A DNA stretch of 33,582 bases from Blastococcus sp. DSM 46786. Its GTDB lineage: Bacteria > Actinomycetota > Actinomycetes > Mycobacteriales > Geodermatophilaceae. Location of the stretch: the NCBI RefSeq assembly GCF_900109665.1, contig NZ_FOAO01000033.1, positions 1 to 33,582 of the forward strand, read 5' to 3'. Positions 26,254 through 33,582 of this stretch are shown here, piece by piece. Made by a program: the position numbers and the translations under genes. Each line of letters begins with the position of its first letter. Positions within the stretch are counted from its first letter, which is position 1. The notes beneath the pieces were generated by a model, which searched no databases, was not told where the DNA came from, and saw nothing but the letters and a program-made list of their open reading frames with translations.

Positions 26254-26958
26254 ATGCCGAACGAGCTCGCCGCCGTCCTGTTCGACATGGACGGCACGCT
26301 GGTGCAGACCGAGGAGTACTGGGGTGAGGCGATGTTCGAGCTCGCCGCCTCGCTGGGCGGCCGCATGTCGCCGGAGGCGCGGGCCCGCACCGTCGGGACG
26401 AGCATGCGCCACTCGATGCAGGTGCTGCACGCCGATCTGGGGATCGTCCGCACCGAGGAGCAGCTGCAGGCCGACGCCCGGTGGGTCGAGGACCGGGTCG
26501 CCGAGCTCATGGGCACGGGGATCCCGTGGCGGCCCGGCGCCCGCGAGCTGGTCGCGGCTGTCCGGGCTGCGGGGCTGCGCACGGCCCTGGTGACGACGAC
26601 GCCGCGCCGGCTCGCCGACATCGTGCTGGGCAGCATCGCGGCGGACCTGGGCGGCAGCCCGTTCGACGTCACCGTGTGCGGGGACGAGGTGCCCGCCCGC
26701 AAACCCGACCCGGCGCCCTACCTGCAGGCGGCCGTCGCGCTGGGCGTGGAGCCGTCCGCCTGCGTCGTGGTCGAGGACTCGCTGGTGGGCGTCACCTCCG
26801 GGCTGGCCGCCGGAATGGCGGTGCTCGGGGTGCCGGCGATGCAACCGGTGCCGCCGGCGCCGGGTCTGACCCTGTGGAACACGCTGGTGGATATCGGGGT
26901 GGCCGAGCTCGTCGAGGTCCTCGCCGCGGGGTGTTCGGCGCCGCTCGCCGGCCGCTGA
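26254..26958 (+). CDS. HAD-family hydrolase (beta-phosphoglucomutase-like subfamily)
   Basis: 234 aa from ATG at 26254. The four HAD motifs are present: LFDMDGTLVQTE with the nucleophile and acid/base aspartates; VTTTPRR (motif II); KPDPAPYLQAA with the motif III lysine; and VVVEDSLVGVTSGLAAGM (motif IV). The cap between motifs I and II is helical, as in subfamily I. Such proteins are phosphatases or phosphomutases for small phosphorylated metabolites; the substrate is not predictable. It sits between metH and trmI, where I remember HAD genes in related actinobacterial genomes. It converges with the RecB-like nuclease gene across 41 bases that show no clear terminator. Confidence 0.92.
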   Translation: MPNELAAVLFDMDGTLVQTEEYWGEAMFELAASLGGRMSPEARARTVGTSMRHSMQVLHADLGIVRTEEQLQADARWVEDRVAELMGTGIPWRPGARELVAAVRAAGLRTALVTTTPRRLADIVLGSIAADLGGSPFDVTVCGDEVPARKPDPAPYLQAAVALGVEPSACVVVEDSLVGVTSGLAAGMAVLGVPAMQPVPPAPGLTLWNTLVDIGVAELVEVLAAGCSAPLAGR

Positions 26959-26999
26959 GCGCCCCCCGACCTGCGCTGGACCGGTGTGATCGGCAGGGC

Positions 27000-27947
27000 T
27001 CAGACCGGGGTGACCGGCAGCGTCGTCCGCCAGCCCGCGGCCGCGGCGGCGTCGGCGGGGAACGGCGGGGGAGTGCCCCCGAAGGCCGGGCAGAGGGCCT
27101 GGTGGTCGCACCAGCCGCACAGCCGGCTCTTGTTCGGCCGGAACTCGCCGGTGGCCACCGCCCGCTCGATCGCCGACCAGATGGCCAGGAGCGTGCGCTC
27201 GAAGCGGACCAGCTCCGCTTCCTCCGGCGCGTAGGTCAGCGCGTCGCCGTCGCCGAGGTAGAGCAGCTTCAGCTGGGCGGCGACGACCCCGCGGGTGCGC
27301 CACAGCACCAGCGCGTAGAACTTCATCTGGAACAGCGCCTTGGACTCGAACGCCTCGCGGGGCATCGAGCCGGTCTTGTAGTCGACCACCCGCAGCGCAC
27401 CGTTCGGGGCGACGTCCAGCCGGTCGACGTAGCCGCGCAGCAGCAGCCCGTCGGGCAGCGTGACCTCCACGAGCTCCTCGCGGCCGGCCGGCTGGATGCG
27501 GCGCGGGTCCTCCAGCGAGAAGTACTTCTCCACCAGCTTCCCCGCCGAGGCCAGCCAGGCCGCCACCGACTCGGGGGCGTTCGCGTCGCTCTCGGTGCCC
27601 TCGTCCTGCCCGGTCTCGAACAGCTCGGCGATGCCCGGCTCGTCGCGCAGCTCGGCCCAGGCAGGCTCGACCAGCTGCAGGGCGCTCTCCGGGGTGCGCT
27701 GCGCCGGGGGGAGGTCGTAGAGGCGCTCCAGCACGGAGTGGACCAGCGTGCCGCGGACGGCCGCGAGGCTCTTGCGCTCGGGCAGCCGGTCGATGGTGCG
27801 GAAGCGGTAGAGCAGCGGGCAGGTCTTGAAGTCGGCCGCCCGGCTGGGGGAGAGGGACGGGCGGCGGGGTGCCGTCGCGTCACCGGGCACCGCGGCGCCT
27901 TCCGCGGGCGTGCCGGTCGCCGGGTCGGTCTGCACCATCGCCGTCAT
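27000..27947 (-). CDS. RecB-family PD-(D/E)XK exonuclease with Fe-S-type cysteines
   Basis: 315 aa from ATG at 27947, the leaderless start seven bases after a TAGCCT box; ATG at 27938 is possible. The nuclease core shows a RecB-like motif LSPSRAADFKTCPLLYRFR with Cys43, RGTLVHSVLERL (His70), GYVDRLDV and VVDYKTGS (Asp189, Lys191 of the active site). Near the C-terminus RLCGWCDHQALCP gives three cysteines which, with Cys43, match the four ligands of the iron-sulfur cluster in AddB- and Cas4-like nucleases. It is a single-domain protein without helicase, acting probably in DNA repair. It is divergent from trmI. Confidence 0.9.
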   Translation of the reverse strand: MTAMVQTDPATGTPAEGAAVPGDATAPRRPSLSPSRAADFKTCPLLYRFRTIDRLPERKSLAAVRGTLVHSVLERLYDLPPAQRTPESALQLVEPAWAELRDEPGIAELFETGQDEGTESDANAPESVAAWLASAGKLVEKYFSLEDPRRIQPAGREELVEVTLPDGLLLRGYVDRLDVAPNGALRVVDYKTGSMPREAFESKALFQMKFYALVLWRTRGVVAAQLKLLYLGDGDALTYAPEEAELVRFERTLLAIWSAIERAVATGEFRPNKSRLCGWCDHQALCPAFGGTPPPFPADAAAAAGWRTTLPVTPV

Positions 27948-27954
27948 GCACCCG

Positions 27955-27960
27955 AGGCTA
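27955..27960 (-). promoter_or_regulatory. -10 box TAGCCT, leaderless promoter of the RecB-like gene
   Basis: On the minus strand TAGCCT is followed by seven bases and the ATG at 27947. It shares a 95-base divergent region with the trmI promoter. Confidence 0.55.
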
Positions 27961-27961
27961 G

Positions 27962-28981
<1,020 letters not shown>

Positions 28982-29120
28982 ACGCGGCCGGGAGGGAGGA
29001 CCGCCCCGCCGCAGGGGCCGGTGCCGCGCGCGACGTGGGCAGGCGGGCGGATGATCGACGGGACCGTGGCGCGGCAGGCGCGCCTGGTCCTCGCCCCAGC
29101 ACAGCCGGAGGAGACCAGAC

Positions 29121-31448
29121 GTGACCGACCTCGCGCCCAGGACGGCCCACGCCGACGCTCCGGACGACGCCGCGCTGCGGGAGATCGAGCAGCGGGTGCT
29201 GTGGCTGGCGACGGCGATCGTCGACCACGCCAACCGGGTGCGGCCGAACCCGTCGGGCCTCAAGGTCGGCGGTCACCAGGCGTCCAGCGCCTCGATGGTC
29301 ACCATCATGACGGCGCTGTGGCTCGAGCAGCTGACCGCCGAGGACCGCGTGTCGGTCAAGCCGCACGCCAGCCCGGTGCTGCACGCCCTGGAGTTCCTGC
29401 TCGGCCAGCTCGACGCCTCCTGGCTGACCACGCTGCGCGGTTTCGGCGGGCTGCAGTCCTACCCCTCGCGGCTGAAGGACCCCGTCCCGGCCGACTACTC
29501 GACCGGGTCGGTCGGCATCGGCGCGACCGCCCCCATCTGGGGTGCGCTGGCCCGCCGCTACGTCAACACGCAGTTCGGCGCGGGCGGCACCGGGCGCCAG
29601 TGGTCGCTGGTGGGCGACGCCGAGCTGGACGAGGGCGCTGTCTGGGAGGCCGTGCTCGACCCGATGGTCGCCGAGCTCGGCGAGGTGAACTGGGTCGTCG
29701 ACCTCAACCGGCAGTCCCTGGACCGCGTCGTCCCCACCATGGGTGCCACTCGCCTGCAGGGCATGTTCACCGCGGCCGGGTGGCAGGTGCTCACCGTCAA
29801 GTACGGGCGGCTGCTCGAGGAGCTGTTCGCCCGCCCCGGCGGCCCGGAGCTGCGCGACCGCATCGACGGCATGAGCAACGCCGAGTACCAGCGCCTGCTG
29901 CGCCGCCCGGCGGCGGACGTGCGCCGCGAGCTGCCGGGGGAGGGGCCGGGCGCCGGCGCGGTCGCCGCGCTCGTCGCCGACGTGCCGGACGCGGACCTGG
30001 TGGCCGCCGTCCGCAACCTCGGCGGGCACGACCTCGCCGCGCTGCGCCAGGCGTTCGCGCAGATCGACGACAGCCGCCCCACCGTCGTCATCGCCTACAC
30101 GCTCAAGGGCTACGGCCTGGCCACCGAGGGGCACCCGCAGAACCACTCGGCGCTGCTGACCGAGGCCCAGCTCGCCGAGCTGGCCGCCCGCGTCGGCGTC
30201 GACCCGGCCGAGCCGTGGGCCGGGTTCCCGCCCGGCAGCGCCCCGGCCGGCCTGCTCGCCGACGCGGCCGCCCGCCTGGCCCGCACCCCGGTCGACGACG
30301 CCGGCGCGCCGGACGTGCCCGCGGACCTCGGCCGCACGCCCTCCGGGACGGCGACGACGCAGGCCGCCCTGGGTCGCACGCTGCTCGACCTCAACCGCGC
30401 CGCGCCGGAGGTCGGCCGGCGGGTGGTCACCGTCAGCCCCGACGTGTCGAGCTCGACCAACCTCGGCGGCTGGGTCAACAAGGTCGGCGTCTGGTCGCAC
30501 GAGGACCGCCGTGACTGGTTCGCCGACGACGCCGAGACGATCCTCCACTGGCGGGAGCAGCCCTCGGGCCAGCACGTGGAGCTCGGCATCGCCGAGACGA
30601 ACCTGGTCGGCGCGATCGGCGAGCTCGGCGCGACCTGGTCGCGCTGGGGGCAGCCGCTGCTGCCCATCGGCGTCCTCTACGACCCGTTCGTCGAGCGGGC
30701 GCTGGAGCCGTGGTCGTTCACCATCTACGCCGGCGGCCAGTCGCTGCTGGTCGGGACGCCGTCGGGGGTGACGCTGGCGCCCGAGGGTGGCGCGCACCAG
30801 TCGATCACCACGCCGTCGATCGGCCTGGAGCAGCCCGGCTGCCTGTCCTACGAGCCCGCGTTCGCCCTCGACGCGGAGTGGTGCCTGCTCGCGGCGCTCG
30901 GCCAGATGGGCCGTCCGGGCGGGCAGTCGGCCTACGTGCGGCTGTCCACCCGCCCGGTCGAGCAGGCCCTCGCCGCCGTGCCGGCCGACCCGGCCGCGCG
31001 CGATCGGCGCCGTCGCCAGGTGGTGGCGGGGGCGTACCCGCTGCGGCGGGTACCCCGCCCGGCGGTCACGCTGGCCGCGATGGGTGCGGTCGTGCCCGAG
31101 GCGCTGGCCGCCGCCGAGCGGCTCGACGGGCTGGGCTTCCCCGCCGACGTCGTCGTGGTGACCAGCCCGGGCCTGCTCTTCCGCGCCGCCCAGGCGCGGC
31201 GAGGCCTCGACGACGCCTCGCCGTGGGTGCTCGACAGCGTGTTCCCGGCCGACCGGGCCACCCCGCTGGTCACCGTCCTGGACGGTCACCCGCACACGCT
31301 CGCGTTCCTCGCCGGGGTCCGCGGTGCGCCGGCCGCGCACCTGGGGGTCACCCGGTTCGGGCAGAGCGGTGACCTGGACAGCGTGTACCGGTACCACGGC
31401 CTCGACGTCGACTCGCTGGTCGGCGCCGCGCTCGACCTCGTCGACTAG
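29121..31448 (+). CDS. Transketolase/pyruvate dehydrogenase E1-like thiamine-diphosphate enzyme
   Basis: 775 aa, GTG start with GGAGGAGA upstream. It is similar to homodimeric E1 (AceE): SGLKVGGHQASSASMVTIMTAL; STGSVGIGATAPIWGALARRY; the ThDP/Mg motif GDAELDEG (Gly165-Asp166) to VVDLNRQS (Asn196); IAYTLKGYGLATEGHPQNHSAL; and in the pyrimidine domain the activating Glu of ELGIAETNLVGAIGELG. A transketolase C-domain follows (VTLAAMGAVVPEAL... SVYRYHGLD). It is about 100 residues shorter than AceE (around 890-930), and the relatives I recall are labelled transketolase-like. There is no E2 or E3 gene nearby, so the acyl acceptor and substrate are uncertain. It lies between trmI and arc, with a 139-base gap after trmI. 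Confidence 0.85.
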   Translation: MTDLAPRTAHADAPDDAALREIEQRVLWLATAIVDHANRVRPNPSGLKVGGHQASSASMVTIMTALWLEQLTAEDRVSVKPHASPVLHALEFLLGQLDASWLTTLRGFGGLQSYPSRLKDPVPADYSTGSVGIGATAPIWGALARRYVNTQFGAGGTGRQWSLVGDAELDEGAVWEAVLDPMVAELGEVNWVVDLNRQSLDRVVPTMGATRLQGMFTAAGWQVLTVKYGRLLEELFARPGGPELRDRIDGMSNAEYQRLLRRPAADVRRELPGEGPGAGAVAALVADVPDADLVAAVRNLGGHDLAALRQAFAQIDDSRPTVVIAYTLKGYGLATEGHPQNHSALLTEAQLAELAARVGVDPAEPWAGFPPGSAPAGLLADAAARLARTPVDDAGAPDVPADLGRTPSGTATTQAALGRTLLDLNRAAPEVGRRVVTVSPDVSSSTNLGGWVNKVGVWSHEDRRDWFADDAETILHWREQPSGQHVELGIAETNLVGAIGELGATWSRWGQPLLPIGVLYDPFVERALEPWSFTIYAGGQSLLVGTPSGVTLAPEGGAHQSITTPSIGLEQPGCLSYEPAFALDAEWCLLAALGQMGRPGGQSAYVRLSTRPVEQALAAVPADPAARDRRRRQVVAGAYPLRRVPRPAVTLAAMGAVVPEALAAAERLDGLGFPADVVVVTSPGLLFRAAQARRGLDDASPWVLDSVFPADRATPLVTVLDGHPHTLAFLAGVRGAPAAHLGVTRFGQSGDLDSVYRYHGLDVDSLVGAALDLVD

Positions 31449-31603
31449 GTGGCCGTGCCCGCCGACGTCCTGCGTGGTGGGCCGGGAGCGACCGCCGCGG
31501 GTCCCGGGATCCGCTGCGGAGGAGTCGGAGGCGGCGCTCCGCCGGTGCCTCTAGCAGCCCGTCGCGACCTCCGCGAGCCCACGGCGAACTGTCCGTCCGC
31601 GTG

Positions 31604-31610
31604 TATAGAT
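31604..31610 (+). promoter_or_regulatory. -10 element TATAGAT of the arc gene
   Basis: TATAGAT is the most A/T-rich hexamer in the 199-base gap 31449-31647. It would start transcription near 31617, giving a leader of about 30 bases with a GGAGGTG ribosome-binding site at 31637-31643. No clear -35 was seen. Confidence 0.5.
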
Positions 31611-31647
31611 TTGCGTCCTGGCTCCCCCGACAGTGCGGAGGTGCGTG

Positions 31648-33423
31648 ATGGGCCTGGGTCCTGACGAGCTGAAGGCGCGGCGTGAGCGTGACGTGGCCTC
31701 GCTGCTCAGCCAGATCTCCTACCTCGAGGAAGAGATCGGCCTGCTCCGCCGCAAGGTGGCCGACAGCCCGCGCCAGGTGCGCGCGCTGGAGGAGCGGATC
31801 GCGGAGGCAGAGGGCCGTGCCGCCTTCCTGTCCGAGCGCAACGACAAGCTGGCCGGCACCCTGCGGGACGCCCGCGAGCAGCTGGTCACGCTCAAGGAGG
31901 AGGTCGACCGGCTCGGTCAGCCCCCGTCGGGCTACGGCGTCTTCCTCACCTCCTACGAGGACGGCACGGTCGACGTCTTCACCGGCGGCCGCAAGCTGCG
32001 GGTCTCCGTCTCGCCGAACGTCGAGGTCGAGGGCCTGCGCACCGGCCAGGAGGTCATGCTCAACGAGGCGATGAACGTCGTCGAGGCGCGCGACTTCGAG
32101 CGCCAGGGCGACGTCGTCATGCTCAAGGAGCTGCTCGAGCCGGTCGACGGCGTGACGCCGCGCGCGCTGGTCATCGGGCACACCGACGAGGAGCGCGTCG
32201 TCTACCTCGCCGACTCGCTCGCCGGCCAGCCGCTGCGCGTCGGTGACTCGCTGCTGCTGGAGAGCCGGTCGGGCTACGTCTACGAGCGGATCCCCAAGAG
32301 CGAGGTCGAGGAGCTCGTCCTCGAGGAGGTCCCCGACATCGACTACGCGGACATCGGTGGCCTCTCCCGGCAGATCGAGCAGATCCGCGACGCCGTCGAG
32401 CTGCCGTTCCTGCACGCGGAGCTGTTCCGCGAGTTCCAGCTCCGCCCGCCGAAGGGGATCCTGCTCTACGGCCCCCCCGGCTGCGGCAAGACGCTCATCG
32501 CCAAGGCGGTGGCCAACTCGCTGGCCAAGAAGGTCGCTGCGGTGAAGGGCGAGGGCGTCAACCAGGCGAAGTCCTACTTCCTGAACATCAAGGGCCCCGA
32601 GCTGCTGAACAAGTACGTCGGGGAGACCGAGCGGCACATCCGCCTGGTGTTCCAGCGGGCCCGCGAGAAGGCCAGCGAGGGCACGCCGGTCATCGTGTTC
32701 TTCGACGAGATGGACTCGATCTTCCGCACCCGCGGGTCGGGGGTGTCCTCCGATGTCGAGTCGACGATCGTGCCGCAGCTGCTCAGCGAGATCGACGGCG
32801 TCGAGGGGCTGGAGAACGTCATCGTCATCGGCGCCTCCAACCGCGAGGACATGATCGACCCGGCGATCCTCCGCCCGGGCCGGCTCGACGTGAAGATCAA
32901 GATCGAGCGGCCGGACGCCGAGGCCGCCCGCGACATCTTCAGCAAGTACCTGGTGCCCGAACTGCCCCTGCACGCCGACGACCTCGCCGAGCACGGCGGC
33001 AACCGGGAGTCGACGATCGCCGGGATGATCCAGCGCACCGTCGAGCGGATGTACACCGAGAGCGAGGAGAACCGCTTCCTCGAGGTCACCTACGCCAACG
33101 GTGACAAGGAGGTCCTCTACTTCAAGGACTTCAACTCCGGCGCCATGCTGCAGAACATCGTCGACCGCGCGAAGAAGATGGCGATCAAGGAGCGGCTGGA
33201 GACCGGCACCGGCGGCCTCCGCGTCGGCCACCTCATGCAGGCGTGCCTCGACGAGTTCAAGGAGAACGAGGACCTGCCCAACACGACCAACCCCGACGAC
33301 TGGGCGCGGATCTCGGGCAAGAAGGGCGAGCGGATCGTCTACATCCGCACCCTCATCAGCGGGAAGGGCAACGAGGCCGGCCGCGCTATCGACACGGCGA
33401 CCAACACCGGCCAGTACCTGTAG
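31648..33423 (+). CDS. arc: Proteasome-associated ATPase ARC/Mpa
   Basis: 591 aa. ATG at 31648 is preceded by GGAGGTG; GTG at 31645 and 31633 are alternatives. This hexameric AAA ATPase recognises pupylated proteins and feeds them to the 20S proteasome. An N-terminal coiled coil (residues of about 5-95, [15 protein letters not shown]... [13 protein letters not shown]) binds Pup. Two OB-fold interdomains follow ([34 protein letters not shown]), then the AAA core: Walker A GPPGCGKT (275-282), Walker [11 protein letters not shown] (Asp353-Glu354), [19 protein letters not shown] (sensor and arginine finger). The C-terminus TGQYL carries the penultimate tyrosine that opens the proteasome gate. The usual dop, pup, prcBA would be expected beyond a second boundary, but the next detectable frame is antisense. 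Confidence 0.97.
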   Translation: MGLGPDELKARRERDVASLLSQISYLEEEIGLLRRKVADSPRQVRALEERIAEAEGRAAFLSERNDKLAGTLRDAREQLVTLKEEVDRLGQPPSGYGVFLTSYEDGTVDVFTGGRKLRVSVSPNVEVEGLRTGQEVMLNEAMNVVEARDFERQGDVVMLKELLEPVDGVTPRALVIGHTDEERVVYLADSLAGQPLRVGDSLLLESRSGYVYERIPKSEVEELVLEEVPDIDYADIGGLSRQIEQIRDAVELPFLHAELFREFQLRPPKGILLYGPPGCGKTLIAKAVANSLAKKVAAVKGEGVNQAKSYFLNIKGPELLNKYVGETERHIRLVFQRAREKASEGTPVIVFFDEMDSIFRTRGSGVSSDVESTIVPQLLSEIDGVEGLENVIVIGASNREDMIDPAILRPGRLDVKIKIERPDAEAARDIFSKYLVPELPLHADDLAEHGGNRESTIAGMIQRTVERMYTESEENRFLEVTYANGDKEVLYFKDFNSGAMLQNIVDRAKKMAIKERLETGTGGLRVGHLMQACLDEFKENEDLPNTTNPDDWARISGKKGERIVYIRTLISGKGNEAGRAIDTATNTGQYL

Positions 33424-33428
33424 CCACG

Positions 33429-33475
33429 CAGACGGACGGCCCGGCCACCTGCGCGGTGGCCGGGCCGTCCGTCTG
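33429..33475. terminator. 21-bp perfect hairpin after arc
   Basis: The left arm at 33429-33449 (beginning CAGACGGACGG) pairs without mismatch with 33455-33475 around the loop TGCGC. It starts six bases after the arc stop. It implies that arc is not co-transcribed with whatever follows. Confidence 0.9.
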
Positions 33476-33514
33476 TCCGGGGCTCCCTGGTGATCAGGAT
33501 GCTCCTATGGATCG

Positions 33515-33582
33515 TCAAGCGGCCGAGGCGATGTTTTCGGGCGACTGGGTGGGGCGTAGGACGTAGTAGAGCTCGCGGGCGA
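33515..33582 (-). CDS. 3' tip of an unidentified minus-strand gene (partial)
   Basis: The last 21 codons of a minus-strand frame are visible before TGA (33517-33515): ARELYYVLRPTQSPENIASA and a final Ala. The frame runs off the window, so no family can be assigned. Its lower GC and position right after the arc terminator, where dop would be expected in this neighbourhood, would fit an inserted gene. A plus-strand 19-codon frame over the same bases (starting ATGGATCGTC near 33508) is an alternative. Confidence 0.35.
   Translation of the reverse strand, partial: ARELYYVLRPTQSPENIASAA

Overview
The window is chromosomal DNA of a very GC-rich actinobacterium. Three things say so: the mycothiol gene mshC, the actinobacterial proteasome ATPase (ARC/Mpa) ending in Gln-Tyr-Leu, and the conserved-unknown families DUF3090 and SCO1664. 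Many GTG starts and a repeated TANNNT-(6-8 nt)-GTG/ATG arrangement (leaderless transcription) fit this. Gene content resembles Geodermatophilaceae (Blastococcus/Geodermatophilus-like), but that placement is an impression, not a measurement.

Layout. 1-1607: a stand-alone TnpB element of IS200/IS605 (IS1341-like) type, abutting the stop codon of a RecD2-like helicase. 1604-4551 (-): aldo/keto reductase and RecD2-like helicase with overlapping stop and start. 4713-5579 (+): undecaprenyl-diphosphatase UppP, preceded by a possible leaderless leader peptide. 5638-7203 (-): secreted protein with two AMIN-like domains. 7386-10479 (+): histidine phosphatase, DUF3090, SCO1664-family kinase-like protein, a VOC protein and a small unknown. 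10517-11233 (-): mycothiol-dependent-isomerase-fold protein, divergent from mshC. 11340-13633 (+): mshC and a dGTPase-like HD protein, overlapping by one base. 13766-15937 (-): tautomerase and a SARP/BTAD regulator. 16042-16911 (-): PAC2 protein. 17126-20926 (+): full-length cobalamin-dependent MetH. 21058-23021 (-): copC-copD. 23305-24877 (+): CHRD-domain surface protein and class F sortase. 24909-25909 (-): membrane GGDEF protein split by a frameshift in a heptanucleotide repeat. 26254-26958 (+): HAD phosphatase. 27000-27947 (-): RecB-family nuclease. 28043-28981 (+): TrmI. 29121-31448 (+): E1/transketolase-like enzyme. 31648-33423 (+): ARC ATPase, then a 21-bp hairpin terminator and the 3' tip of an unknown minus-strand ORF.

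How it fits together. The backbone (histidine phosphatase, DUF3090, SCO1664, mshC, PAC2, metH, HAD, RecB-like, trmI, arc) is an order I remember as conserved in actinobacteria. It covers mycothiol synthesis, methionine, tRNA modification and the Pup-proteasome. Apparently accessory modules sit between these genes: the TnpB element, the tautomerase-SARP pair, the CopCD/CHRD/sortase envelope cassette, the diguanylate cyclase and the E1-like enzyme. Most of the unusual signals lie in those modules. The strongest are: a TnpB whose RuvC-II glutamate is replaced by glycine, with a possible relocated glutamate; a CHRD-sortase F pair with a candidate non-LPXTG sorting signal beside copper genes; a frame-breaking heptamer repeat in a cyclase; a tautomerase mRNA whose ribosome-binding site can be sequestered; and a Cys/His insertion in MetH. 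No tRNA, rRNA, CRISPR array or prophage was seen.
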